Source: RGIG3994 sp964461635 (lineage in GTDB: Bacteria; Bacillota; Clostridia; Oscillospirales; CAG-272). From it: 10,669 nucleotides of DNA. A model generated the notes under the pieces. It saw nothing but the letters and a program-made list of their open reading frames with translations, searched no databases and was not told the DNA's origin. A program made the position numbers and the translations under genes. The DNA lies in contig CAYWVC010000046.1 of the NCBI GenBank assembly GCA_964461635.1, positions 1-10,669 on the forward strand, written 5' to 3'. Below, one piece after another: positions 1 to 8,288 of this stretch (the first letter of the stretch is position 1; every line of letters begins with the position of its first letter).

Positions 1-11
1 AAAATTACAAG

Positions 12-30
12 AATAATTATCTAATAATTA
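12..30. repeat. Phased AATAATTA direct repeat upstream of the glg promoter
   Basis: The octamer AATAATTA occurs at 12-19 and again at 23-30, 11 bases apart, which is about one helical turn. Because its core TAATTA is palindromic, the pair also reads as an inverted repeat: TAATTAT (14-20) faces ATAATTA (24-30) across CTA. It lies about 47 to 65 bases upstream of the predicted transcription start, just upstream of the -35 box. It could be an UP element for the RNA polymerase alpha subunit or an operator for an unknown regulator. In such an AT-rich stretch, chance is also possible. Confidence 0.4.
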
Positions 31-41
31 CATATCTGCTA

Positions 42-70
42 TTGAAACTTGCGGTTTTTTGGTATATAAT
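42..70 (+). promoter_or_regulatory. Sigma-A type promoter of the glycogen operon
   Basis: A -35 box TTGAAA at 42-47 is followed after exactly 17 bases by a perfect -10 box TATAAT at 65-70. Transcription would start near A77, leaving a leader of roughly 26 bases before glgB. No extended -10 TG is present. It is the only convincing promoter upstream of the seven tightly packed genes, so it probably drives the whole operon. Confidence 0.8.
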
Positions 71-89
71 GATAACAGTGAAAGAATAT

Positions 90-96
90 CGAGAGG
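90..96 (+). promoter_or_regulatory. Ribosome binding site that decides the glgB start
   Basis: CGAGAGG at 90-96 is a Shine-Dalgarno-like sequence. It directly abuts the ATG at 97, which leaves no spacer, but is six bases from the in-frame ATG at 103. The spacing favours 103 as the real start codon. Confidence 0.6.
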
Positions 97-102
97 ATGC
101 GT

Positions 103-1971
103 ATGGGAAAAGAAACGAACGATATGGCACCCTACCTTTTTCATCAGGGGACTAATTTTTATGCATACGAATACCTTGGCGTGCATAAAGAAGATAACGG
201 TTGGGTATTCCGTGTTTGGGCTCCGAACGCCTACGCAGTTTGGACGGTCGGGGACTTTAACGGATGGGATCTGTCCTTGCCTATGGAGAGGATCACCGAC
301 GGCGGAATTTGGGAGAGTCGACTTGATGCGGACCGCTTTTCGGAGAGGGAGCTGTACAAGTTCCTGATACAGACCGCGTCGGGAGAGCGGCTATACAAGT
401 CCGACCCGTACGGGCGGTATTTTGAGCATCCCCCGGCGACTGCGTCGGTGTGCTATACGGGCTCGTTTGAATGGACCGACGGCGGATGGCTGAGCTTTCG
501 TCGGCGTTGGATGGAGAGGGTCTATTCGCAACCGCTGAATATCTACGAGCTTCACCTCGGCTCGTGGCGGCGGCGCCCCGACGGGGAGCAGATGAATTAT
601 CGGGAGCTTGCCGCGCTTTTGGCACCCTACGTTCGCAAAATGGGATATACTCATATCGAGCTGATGCCGATCGCCGAGCATCCGTACGACGGGTCGTGGG
701 GCTATCAGGTGTGCGGATATTACGCCCCGAGCTCGCGATGGGGAACTCCCGACGATTTCAAGGGCTTCGTTGACGCTATGCACAACGCCGGAATCGGAGT
801 GATCCTTGATTGGGTGCCCGCACATTTTCCGAAGGACGCGCACGGACTCTACGAATTTGACGGACAGCCCACCTATGAGTATCAGGGTGAGGACCGAATG
901 GAGCATTCGGGCTGGGGCACGAGGAGATTTGACGTCGGCAGGGAAGAGGTTGAGTGCTTCCTTATCTCCAACGCCGTGTTCTGGGCAGAGCAATTTCATA
1001 TCGACGGACTCAGAGTCGATGCGGTGGCGTCTATGCTCTATCTGGATTACGATAAAAAGCCCGGCGAATGGATTCCTAACGTTTACGGAGACAACCGCTG
1101 TCTGGAGGCTATCGCCTTTTTCAAGAAGCTGAACGGTGTTATGGGACGTGATCATCCGGACGTTATGATGATCGCCGAGGAGTCTACGGCTTGGTCGCAC
1201 GTGACCGGATTTGATAACGACGGACTCGGATTCACCTATAAGTGGAATATGGGATGGATGAACGATATCCTGAATTATGCTGAGACCGATCCGTATTTCC
1301 GGAGCGGAAATCACACGAAGCTCAATTTCCCGATATGCTACTCCTTCAACGAAAAATATATTCTGCCGATATCGCACGACGAGGTTGTGCACGGTAAGCG
1401 TTCGTTCCTCGACAAGATGCCCGGGGAATACGGCGCAAAGTTTGCGCAGGCAAGACTTTTTATGGCATACCGCACCTGCTTCCCCGGGAAAAAGCTCTCG
1501 TTTATGGGCGAGGAGATCGGGCAGTTCCGCGAATGGGATTTCGGTGGGCAGATCGAATGGTTCCTGCTTGATTACGACAGCCATTCGCGCTTGCAGAGCT
1601 ACGTGTCGGAGCTGAATCATTTTTACCTTGCGCACCCCGAGCTGTACGAGATGGACTGCACCCCCGACGGCTTTGAGTGGATCTACCCGGATATGAACGA
1701 TATCAGCGTTGCGGTGTTCAGACGGAAGGCACTGAGCGGAAAAGAACTCGTAATAGCCTTTAATTTTACACCCGTCACCCGCGAGAGCTTTTATATTGAG
1801 ATGCCCGAGGCGGGAGAATATCGGGAGATATTCAATTCCGAGGCATCGGAATTCGGCGGCTCGGGGATCAAGAACGCGGGGATACTGTGTGCCGACGCGT
1901 CAGCGTCGCAAAAGGCGTTGCTTAAAGTCGTCCTTCCGCCGTTTGGCTGTGTAATATTTCAAAAAATCTGA
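103..1971 (+). CDS. glgB: 1,4-alpha-glucan branching enzyme GlgB
   Basis: GlgB cuts an alpha-1,4 chain and rejoins it through an alpha-1,6 bond, making the branches of glycogen in the cytoplasm. The 622-residue product has a CBM48-like N-terminal module (about residues 15-105, with FRVWAPNAYAVWTVGDFNGW), a GH13 barrel (about 130-515) and a C-terminal beta domain. The catalytic triad is visible: Asp306 in DGLRVDAV, Glu359 in MIAEEST and Asp426 in SHDEVVHGK. The barrel also carries GYYAPSSRWGTPDDFK and LDWVPAHFP. At this length it is a short-form branching enzyme without the extra N-terminal domain of E. coli GlgB. An ATG at 97 would add two residues but has no room for a ribosome binding site. 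It is the first gene of the operon, 28 bases before glgC. All key residues are present, and family assignment is essentially certain. Confidence 0.97.
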   Translation: MGKETNDMAPYLFHQGTNFYAYEYLGVHKEDNGWVFRVWAPNAYAVWTVGDFNGWDLSLPMERITDGGIWESRLDADRFSERELYKFLIQTASGERLYKSDPYGRYFEHPPATASVCYTGSFEWTDGGWLSFRRRWMERVYSQPLNIYELHLGSWRRRPDGEQMNYRELAALLAPYVRKMGYTHIELMPIAEHPYDGSWGYQVCGYYAPSSRWGTPDDFKGFVDAMHNAGIGVILDWVPAHFPKDAHGLYEFDGQPTYEYQGEDRMEHSGWGTRRFDVGREEVECFLISNAVFWAEQFHIDGLRVDAVASMLYLDYDKKPGEWIPNVYGDNRCLEAIAFFKKLNGVMGRDHPDVMMIAEESTAWSHVTGFDNDGLGFTYKWNMGWMNDILNYAETDPYFRSGNHTKLNFPICYSFNEKYILPISHDEVVHGKRSFLDKMPGEYGAKFAQARLFMAYRTCFPGKKLSFMGEEIGQFREWDFGGQIEWFLLDYDSHSRLQSYVSELNHFYLAHPELYEMDCTPDGFEWIYPDMNDISVAVFRRKALSGKELVIAFNFTPVTRESFYIEMPEAGEYREIFNSEASEFGGSGIKNAGILCADASASQKALLKVVLPPFGCVIFQKI

Positions 1972-1999
1972 AAATAATAATAACGTTACGGAGGATCGT

Positions 2000-3184
2000 A
2001 TGATCAAGAAAAAAGAGTGTGTGGCTATGCTGTTGGCGGGCGGTCAAGGAAGCCGCCTGTACGCTTTGACCACACAAACCGCCAAGCCCGCCGTTTCCTT
2101 CGGCGGCAAGTATCGGATTATCGATTTTACTCTCTCCAACTGCGTAAACTCCGGGCTCGATACCGTCGGAGTGCTCACGCAGTATCAGCCGCTCGTTCTT
2201 AACGACTATATCGGGAACGGTCTGCCGTGGGATCTTGACAGGACCTTCGGCGGGGTGAAAATACTTCCTCCGTATCAGGGGCACACCCGCGCCGATTGGT
2301 ACCGCGGGACAGCCAACGCGATATATCAGAATATGGAGTTTATAGAAAGATACGATCCGGAATACGTCCTCGTCCTTTCGGGAGATCATATATACAAGAT
2401 GGACTATTCTAAGATGATCGCGTATCATAAGGAGCGCAACGCCGACTGTACCATTGCCGTTATAGACGTACCGTTATCCGAGGCAAGCCGATTCGGTATC
2501 ATAACCACGGATGATGAGGACCGTATCGTAAAATTTACCGAAAAGCCCCGCGAGCCCGACAGCACGAAGGCGTCGATGGGCATCTACGTCTTCAATAAGG
2601 ATAAGCTGTTCGACTATCTGAGGGAGGACGATAAGGACGAGAACTCGTCGAAGGACTTCGGAAAGAACGTTATTCCCGCTATGCTTGCCGGTGGTGAGCG
2701 TATGTATGCATACGCCTTTGACGGGTATTGGAAGGACGTCGGCACGCTCGGCAGCCTGTGGGAGGCGAATATGGACCTTCTCGGGCGGTCGCCGAAGCTC
2801 GTTCTGAACGATCGGAGCTGGCGTATCTTTTCAAGGCATTACGCCCTTCCGCCTCAGTATATCGGCGACAGCGCAAGGGTAGAGGATTCGGTGATTACCG
2901 AGGGATGCGAGATCTACGGCACCGTGCGGAATTCGGTTCTCGGCGCGGGGGTCAAGGTGGCTTACGGCGCGTTTGTGAAGGACTCGGTGATAATGGAGAA
3001 TACGACGGTCAAGGAAGGGGCGACCGTCAATTGCGCGATCGTTGACAGCGATTGCGAGATAGGTGCGGGAGCCAAGATCGGTGAGAGCACGAGGGATCCG
3101 TCGGAGATAGCCGTTATCGGACGCGGTGTCCGCGTGGAGCCCGGGGACACGGTGCCCGCCGGGGCGATCGTTTCCGCAGAATAA
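2000..3184 (+). CDS. glgC: Glucose-1-phosphate adenylyltransferase, catalytic subunit GlgC
   Basis: GlgC makes ADP-glucose and pyrophosphate from ATP and glucose-1-phosphate, the committed step of bacterial glycogen synthesis. The 394-residue protein has a nucleotidyltransferase domain (about 1-260) and a left-handed beta-helix (about 290-390). Visible motifs are the nucleotide loop LLAGGQGSRLYALT (11-24), PAVSFGGKYRIIDF (30-43), WYRGTANAIYQN (100-111), the metal-binding SGDHIYKMDY with Asp129, the glucose-1-phosphate motif FTEKP with Lys182, and GYWKDVGT (242-249). All are intact, so this is the catalytic partner of GlgD. Lys37 corresponds in motif context to the allosteric Lys39 of the E. 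coli enzyme, although regulation in Bacillota differs and cannot be read from this. A GGAGG at 1990-1994, five bases before the ATG, supports the start. Fifteen bases separate it from glgD. Confidence 0.97.
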   Translation: MIKKKECVAMLLAGGQGSRLYALTTQTAKPAVSFGGKYRIIDFTLSNCVNSGLDTVGVLTQYQPLVLNDYIGNGLPWDLDRTFGGVKILPPYQGHTRADWYRGTANAIYQNMEFIERYDPEYVLVLSGDHIYKMDYSKMIAYHKERNADCTIAVIDVPLSEASRFGIITTDDEDRIVKFTEKPREPDSTKASMGIYVFNKDKLFDYLREDDKDENSSKDFGKNVIPAMLAGGERMYAYAFDGYWKDVGTLGSLWEANMDLLGRSPKLVLNDRSWRIFSRHYALPPQYIGDSARVEDSVITEGCEIYGTVRNSVLGAGVKVAYGAFVKDSVIMENTTVKEGATVNCAIVDSDCEIGAGAKIGESTRDPSEIAVIGRGVRVEPGDTVPAGAIVSAE

Positions 3185-3199
3185 TAAAGGAGTGAACTT

Positions 3200-4336
3200 A
3201 TGACTGCCGCAGGATTGATTTTTTCGAATATTCACGATGCATCCTTGCCGGAATTGACAAGGATCAGAACGATCGCCAGCGTACCGTTTGGGGGAAAATA
3301 CAGGTTGATTGACTTTGCCCTCTCCGGAATGGTAAACGCCGGTATATCGAAGATAGGGATAATAACGCACTATAATTACCAATCCTTGCTTGACCATATA
3401 GGCACCGGAAAGGATTGGGATCTTGCCCGCCGTTCGGGAGGGATCAAGATACTTCCCCCGTTCATCACCGCATACGACAGCGCCGCGGCAAGAAAGCTTT
3501 ATTCCACGAGGATAGAAGCCTTGCTCGGAGTTATGAATTTTATCGGAAGATGTGACGAGGACTATATAATTACCTCGGACTGTGATATAATATGTAACGT
3601 GGACATAGCCGACGTTCTTCGTTATCACGAGAGGACTCATGCGGATATAACTATCGTCACCAAAATACTTAATCCCGACGAATATCCGCTTTCGTCGGAT
3701 ACTCAGGTAGTTAAGGCGGATACCGAGAACCGCTTGTACGACGTCGCGGATTATACCGGCAGTGTCGGGAAGAAAGCCGAGATAAGCCTTAATATTATGG
3801 TGTTCGGTAAAAAGTTCCTTACCAATATGCTGCTTGACGCCTCGGCGCACGGATACACCTCGTTTTACCGCGATATAGTTGCAAGAAACGCCGCGCGGGC
3901 GCGTATTATGGTTTACAGGTACGACGGATACTATTCTCTCGTCGGCTCATTGGCAAGCTATTTTGAAAGCAGTATGAAGCTCCTTCACCCCGATGCCCGA
4001 CGCGACCTTTTCGGCATTGCCGACCGTCCGATACTGACGAAGGTGAGGAATTCGCCGCCCACGCGCTACGCGGGCAGTGCGAGGATATCGAACTCGCTTA
4101 TAGCCGACGGCTGTATAATCGAGGGTACGGTGGAAAACTCCATTCTGTTCCGCGGTGTCAGGGTAGAGAAGGGCGCGACCGTAAGAAATTCCGTTCTGAT
4201 GCAGGACACGTTCGTCGGTGCCGGATCCGATCTTAACTGCGTTATCTCGGATAAGAACGTGGTTGTAAACGATTCGCGTCGGCTGTCGGGTCACGAGACG
4301 ATGCCGTTCTTTATCGGCAAGGGTATAATGGTATGA
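3200..4336 (+). CDS. glgD: GlgD, non-catalytic partner of ADP-glucose pyrophosphorylase
   Basis: GlgD is a GlgC paralogue found in Bacillota that forms a hetero-oligomer with GlgC and raises or modulates its activity. This 378-residue copy keeps the fold landmarks VPFGGKYRLIDFALSGMVNAG (28-48), LDHIGTGKDWDL and the C-terminal beta-helix repeats. It has lost the catalytic motifs. The GGQGSRL loop is replaced by SNIHDASLPEL (9-19), WYRGTANAI by KLYSTRIEAL (99-108), SGDHIYKMDY by SDCDIICNVD (126-135), and GYWKDVGT by GYYSLVGS. No FTEKP-like motif is present. It therefore should not make ADP-glucose alone. AGGAG at 3188-3192, seven bases before the ATG, supports the start. Direct adjacency to glgC fits production of both subunits from one message. 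Confidence 0.96.
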   Translation: MTAAGLIFSNIHDASLPELTRIRTIASVPFGGKYRLIDFALSGMVNAGISKIGIITHYNYQSLLDHIGTGKDWDLARRSGGIKILPPFITAYDSAAARKLYSTRIEALLGVMNFIGRCDEDYIITSDCDIICNVDIADVLRYHERTHADITIVTKILNPDEYPLSSDTQVVKADTENRLYDVADYTGSVGKKAEISLNIMVFGKKFLTNMLLDASAHGYTSFYRDIVARNAARARIMVYRYDGYYSLVGSLASYFESSMKLLHPDARRDLFGIADRPILTKVRNSPPTRYAGSARISNSLIADGCIIEGTVENSILFRGVRVEKGATVRNSVLMQDTFVGAGSDLNCVISDKNVVVNDSRRLSGHETMPFFIGKGIMV

Positions 4337-4371
4337 CACCCTCGCACTTATACTGAAAGGAAATTAAGCAG

Positions 4372-5811
4372 ATGAAAAAAATACTGTTCGTGGGAGCGGA
4401 GGTAATGCCGTTTGCCGCCACCGGCGGACTTGGCGACGTGCTCGGATCCCTCCCCGCGGCGATAAAGGCATCCGACAGGAGAAATTTGGACGTTCGCGTT
4501 ATTATGCCGCTTTATTCGGTCATATCTTCCGAATGGCGGGAGAAGATGACGGAGGAGGCGATATTTTACGTCGACCTTGCCTGGCGGAAAAAATATTGCG
4601 GCATCTATTCGCTTGAAAAGGACGGGGTAACGTATTACTTCGTGGACAACGAATACTACTTCAAGCGCCGCGGGCTTTACGGCGAATATGACGACGGGGA
4701 GCGATATGCTTTCTTCTGTACTGCGGTGCTTGAGTACCTTTGCCGTTCAACGTGGAAGCCGGATGTCATTCACGCGCACGATTGGCAAGCTGCGCTGTCG
4801 GTCGTATATCTGAACCGTAAATATCGCTCGGTCAAGGGCTTGGAGAGTGTAAAGACGGTCTTTACCATCCATAATATCGAGTATCAGGGCAAATATGATT
4901 TTTCCATTCTCGGTGACGTTTTCGGACTTGACGAAGCCGACCGTTGCCTTGTGGAATACGACGGTTGCATAAACCTTATGAAGGCGGCGATAGAGTGCGC
5001 CGACCGCGTCTCCACCGTCAGTCCGAGGTACGCTGAGGAGATCAGGGGCGACGAATATTCTCACGGTCTGTCGGCAATACTGAACCGCAATGCGGGGAAG
5101 CTTTGCGGGATATTGAACGGAATAGACTACGATTATTACAACCCCCGAAAGGATCCGGCGCTCGTGCAGAATTATAACAGAGCCTCCGCGATCGGCGGCA
5201 AGGCGGATTGCAAGCTTGATCTTCAGCGCCGCGTCGGGTTGCCGCAACGCACGGATGCTCCGATGATCGCCATTGTGAGCCGCTTGGCTGCGCATAAGGG
5301 CTTGGATCTCGTTGCTACGGTGGCACAAAGGATGCTGGAGCTTGATGTTCAGTTCGTCGTGCTCGGGCGGGGAGAGGCTCGCTTCGAGAGCTTTTTCACC
5401 GAGCTTGAGCAACGCTATCCGGGCAAGATGAGGGCGCTCATAAGCTATAACCGGGAGCTCTCGCGGCAGATATATGCCGCCGCGGATATCTTCGTTATGC
5501 CGTCGCGCAGTGAGCCCTGCGGACTGTCGCAAATGATAGCGTCGCGGTACGGCGCGATCCCCGTCGTGCGTGAGACCGGGGGACTGTACGATTCCATAAA
5601 GGGATATTGGGAGCAGGACGGCGCAGTACAGGGAAACGGCTTCACCTTTGCCAATTACAGCGAGGACGAACTTTTCGACCGCATATGCGCCGCCAACGAG
5701 CTTTGGCACGATATCAAGCGGCGCAAGGCACTTATCACGAAGGTTATGTCGGAGGACTTTTCGTGGGACAGCTCGGCGAAAAAGTACGTTGAGCTTTATT
5801 CCTCGCTTTGA
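4372..5811 (+). CDS. glgA: Glycogen synthase GlgA (ADP-glucose dependent, GT5)
   Basis: GlgA transfers glucose from ADP-glucose to the non-reducing end of an alpha-1,4-glucan. The 479-residue product is full length for a GT5 glycogen synthase with two Rossmann-like domains. Visible landmarks are the N-terminal FVGAEVMPFAATGGLGDVLG (7-26), HAHDW (134-138), TIHNIEYQG (165 onward), ILNGIDYDYYNP (247 onward), SRLAAHKGLDL with Lys309, and PSRSEPCGLSQ with Glu381, the counterpart of E. coli Glu377. The usual KTGGL of the ADP-glucose-binding loop reads ATGGL here (Ala16), so the family lysine is replaced. The rest of the active site looks intact, and loss of activity is not implied. The ATG follows AAAGGA (4356-4361) by ten bases and lies 35 bases after glgD. 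Confidence 0.96.
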   Translation: MKKILFVGAEVMPFAATGGLGDVLGSLPAAIKASDRRNLDVRVIMPLYSVISSEWREKMTEEAIFYVDLAWRKKYCGIYSLEKDGVTYYFVDNEYYFKRRGLYGEYDDGERYAFFCTAVLEYLCRSTWKPDVIHAHDWQAALSVVYLNRKYRSVKGLESVKTVFTIHNIEYQGKYDFSILGDVFGLDEADRCLVEYDGCINLMKAAIECADRVSTVSPRYAEEIRGDEYSHGLSAILNRNAGKLCGILNGIDYDYYNPRKDPALVQNYNRASAIGGKADCKLDLQRRVGLPQRTDAPMIAIVSRLAAHKGLDLVATVAQRMLELDVQFVVLGRGEARFESFFTELEQRYPGKMRALISYNRELSRQIYAAADIFVMPSRSEPCGLSQMIASRYGAIPVVRETGGLYDSIKGYWEQDGAVQGNGFTFANYSEDELFDRICAANELWHDIKRRKALITKVMSEDFSWDSSAKKYVELYSSL

Positions 5812-5840
5812 ATAATATTTTTAAAGGATATATAAAAGAA

Positions 5841-8288
5841 ATGAATTTGAACCCCGAAATAAAGGATATTAAAGAAGAGATATCTACCCGTCTGTCGCGT
5901 TCGATGGGCATATCCGCAAAGGAAGCAACCGTCGAGCAGATGTATAAGGCTACCGCTATGACGGTAAGGGACCTCCTTGTGGAAAAAAGAATAAAATTCC
6001 GTAACGAGGTAAATAAACGCGGTGCTAAGCGCGTTTATTATATGTGTATGGAGTTTTTGCTCGGTCGGTCGTTGAAGACCAACCTGTCAAACCTCGGGCT
6101 TGCCGAAAAATATGCGAAGGCATTGCGAAGCTTGGGCTTTGACCTTGATACACTGTACGAATGTGAGCCCGACGCGGGGCTCGGTAACGGTGGGCTCGGG
6201 CGGCTTGCCGCGTGCTATATGGATTCGTTGGCATCGCTCGACTATCCCGCGATCGGCTTTTCCATCTGCTACGAATACGGGCTTTTCAAGCAGAAGATCG
6301 TTGACGGTATACAGGTGGAGCTCCCCGATATATGGTTGCCGGGGGGCGAGGTCTGGCTTGTACCGAGGACCGACAGGACCTTCAACGTTCGCTTCGGCGG
6401 GCACGTGCGCGAATATTGGAACGAGAGCGGAAGGTGCGAGATCTCTTACGAGGACTGCGATACAGTGGAGGCGGTGCCTTACGATATGATGATCTCGGGC
6501 GGCGACAGCTCGGGGGTCGGGCAGCTGCGCCTGTGGCGAGCCCGCGACATAACCAACTTCAATATGGGTCTGTTTACTCAGGGGCAGTATATGAAGGCGG
6601 TGGAGGACAACACCAATGCCGAGATCATCTCAAAGGTGCTGTATCCCTCCGACAACCATTACGAGGGCAAGCTGCTTCGCCTGACACAGCAGTATTTCCT
6701 TGTGTCCGCGTCGGTGCAAAACATTATTCGCGACCATATGGCGGTGTACGGTACGCTTGAGAACCTCCCCGACAAGGTGGCTATTCATATCAACGATACC
6801 CATCCGGCACTTTGCATCCCCGAGCTTATGCGAATACTCATAGACGAATATTATTTCCCGTGGGACAAGGCGTGGGACTACGTGACACGTACCGTGTCGT
6901 ATACCAACCATACGGTAATGCCCGAGGCACTTGAAACGTGGAATGAGGATCTGTTCAAGCTTAAGCTCCCGAGAATATATCAGATCATACGTGAGATCAA
7001 CGAGCGCTTTTGCCGTGAGGCGTGGAACGCCTTCCCGGGAAATTGGAACCGCATTTCGAATATGGCGGTCTTAAGCTACAATCAGGTCAAAATGGCAAAT
7101 CTTTCGGTCATCGGCTCGCATACGGTGAACGGGGTGTCAAAGCTCCATTCGCAGATATTGCGGGAGCAGGTGTTTAAGGACTTCAGCCGTATGACCCCGC
7201 AGAAATTTACCAATATCACGAACGGCATCGCTCATCGCCGTTGGCTGTGCTATTCAAATCCCGAGCTTGCCGCCTTGCTTGACGAGACGATAGGCAGGGA
7301 TTACCGAAAGAATCCGGAGAGCCTTATCGAATTCCGCAAATTCGAGTCCGACACGGAGGTCCTCTCACGTCTGAGGGCGATCAAGCATAATAACAAGAAG
7401 AGATTTGCTTCGATACTGTACGGCAGAACGGGTATTGCGATAGATACCCATTCGATATTTGACGTTCAGGTCAAGCGCCTTCACGAATACAAGCGTCAGC
7501 TGTTGAACGCCTTGAATATTATTGGCATATACCTTGACCTCAAGGACGATCCGAATCTTGATATCTATCCGCAGACCTATATCTTCGGAGCCAAAGCCGC
7601 GGCGGGCTACCAGATGGCAAAGGAGATCATCAGGCTCCTGTGCTTTATCGGCAAGGATATCGAGCAGGATCCGCGGATTAGGGAAAAGCTTCGCCTTGTG
7701 TTCTTGGAGGATTACAACGTGACGATGGCGGAGGCACTTGTGCCCGCTGCCGAGATCTCCGAGCAGATCTCGCTTGCCGGCAAGGAGGCAAGCGGCACCG
7801 GATGTATGAAGCTTATGATGAACGGCGCGTTGACGGTCGGCACGCTTGACGGTGCGAACGCCGAGATGCTCGCGGCGGCGGGGAACGATAATATGTATAT
7901 TTTCGGGCTCTCGTGTGCCGAGGTAAACGATCTTTGGCTTCAGGGCTACAATGCGGCGAGCTATTGCCTGAAAAACGAAAAGCTTGCAAGGATAGTAAAC
8001 TATCTCAACACCGGATTTGCGGGTCAGTCGTTCAGCGGGATATCAAATTACCTGCTCTCGGGGCACGGTGTGGCAGATCCGTATATGTGCCTTGCGGATT
8101 TTGATTCCTATCAACGGACGCACGGACGTATGACGTCGGATTACCGCGACCGCGAGGCTTGGAATAGAAAGTCGCTGATCAATATTGCCGCCTCGGGCTT
8201 CTTCGCCGCAGACAGGAGTATACGCGATTATGCCGAGAACGTCTGGCATATACAGCCCGTGAGCCTCGGATCGAATAAGAAAAAATGA
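5841..8288 (+). CDS. glgP: Glycogen/maltodextrin phosphorylase GlgP (GT35)
   Basis: GlgP uses phosphate to remove glucose-1-phosphate from the non-reducing ends of glycogen, with pyridoxal phosphate as cofactor. From the ATG at 5841 the product has 815 residues, normal for the family. It contains the N-terminal MCMEFLLGRSL, PDAGLGNGGLGRLAACYMDS, HINDTHPAL, TNGIAHRRWL, VKRLHEYKRQLLN and the cofactor site EASGTGCMKLMMNGAL, with the Schiff-base lysine at residue 657. The residue two before that lysine is Cys where most phosphorylases have Asn. The frame also stays open to a TTG at 5808 that overlaps the glgA stop and would add 11 residues. No good ribosome site precedes that TTG, while AAAGGA (5823-5828) lies 12 bases before the ATG, so I chose the ATG, with moderate certainty. 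The last four bases overlap the next gene. Confidence 0.95.
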   Translation: MNLNPEIKDIKEEISTRLSRSMGISAKEATVEQMYKATAMTVRDLLVEKRIKFRNEVNKRGAKRVYYMCMEFLLGRSLKTNLSNLGLAEKYAKALRSLGFDLDTLYECEPDAGLGNGGLGRLAACYMDSLASLDYPAIGFSICYEYGLFKQKIVDGIQVELPDIWLPGGEVWLVPRTDRTFNVRFGGHVREYWNESGRCEISYEDCDTVEAVPYDMMISGGDSSGVGQLRLWRARDITNFNMGLFTQGQYMKAVEDNTNAEIISKVLYPSDNHYEGKLLRLTQQYFLVSASVQNIIRDHMAVYGTLENLPDKVAIHINDTHPALCIPELMRILIDEYYFPWDKAWDYVTRTVSYTNHTVMPEALETWNEDLFKLKLPRIYQIIREINERFCREAWNAFPGNWNRISNMAVLSYNQVKMANLSVIGSHTVNGVSKLHSQILREQVFKDFSRMTPQKFTNITNGIAHRRWLCYSNPELAALLDETIGRDYRKNPESLIEFRKFESDTEVLSRLRAIKHNNKKRFASILYGRTGIAIDTHSIFDVQVKRLHEYKRQLLNALNIIGIYLDLKDDPNLDIYPQTYIFGAKAAAGYQMAKEIIRLLCFIGKDIEQDPRIREKLRLVFLEDYNVTMAEALVPAAEISEQISLAGKEASGTGCMKLMMNGALTVGTLDGANAEMLAAAGNDNMYIFGLSCAEVNDLWLQGYNAASYCLKNEKLARIVNYLNTGFAGQSFSGISNYLLSGHGVADPYMCLADFDSYQRTHGRMTSDYRDREAWNRKSLINIAASGFFAADRSIRDYAENVWHIQPVSLGSNKKK

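Noticed and set aside
391..1635. Long open frame on the - strand (414 codons) opposite glgB
   Set aside because: It is the antisense shadow of a confirmed gene, shows no family motif, and has no ribosome binding site or promoter of its own.
1891..1906. CGACGC/GCGTCG hairpin near the end of glgB
   Set aside because: Short stem inside coding sequence, not followed by a T run, with glgC only about 95 bases further in the same operon.
2831..3850. Long - strand open frame (339 codons) opposite the glgC/glgD junction
   Set aside because: It spans two confirmed sense genes and their ribosome binding site, and the translation resembles no protein; it reflects codon bias on the sense strand.
4324..4329. 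TATAAT at the end of glgD as a possible internal promoter for glgA
   Set aside because: There is no -35-like hexamer 16-18 bases upstream and no extended -10; TATAAT arises often here from ATA and AAT codons, as also within glgD near 3575-3592.
4747..5709. Long - strand open frame (320 codons) opposite glgA
   Set aside because: Antisense shadow of glgA without recognisable domains.
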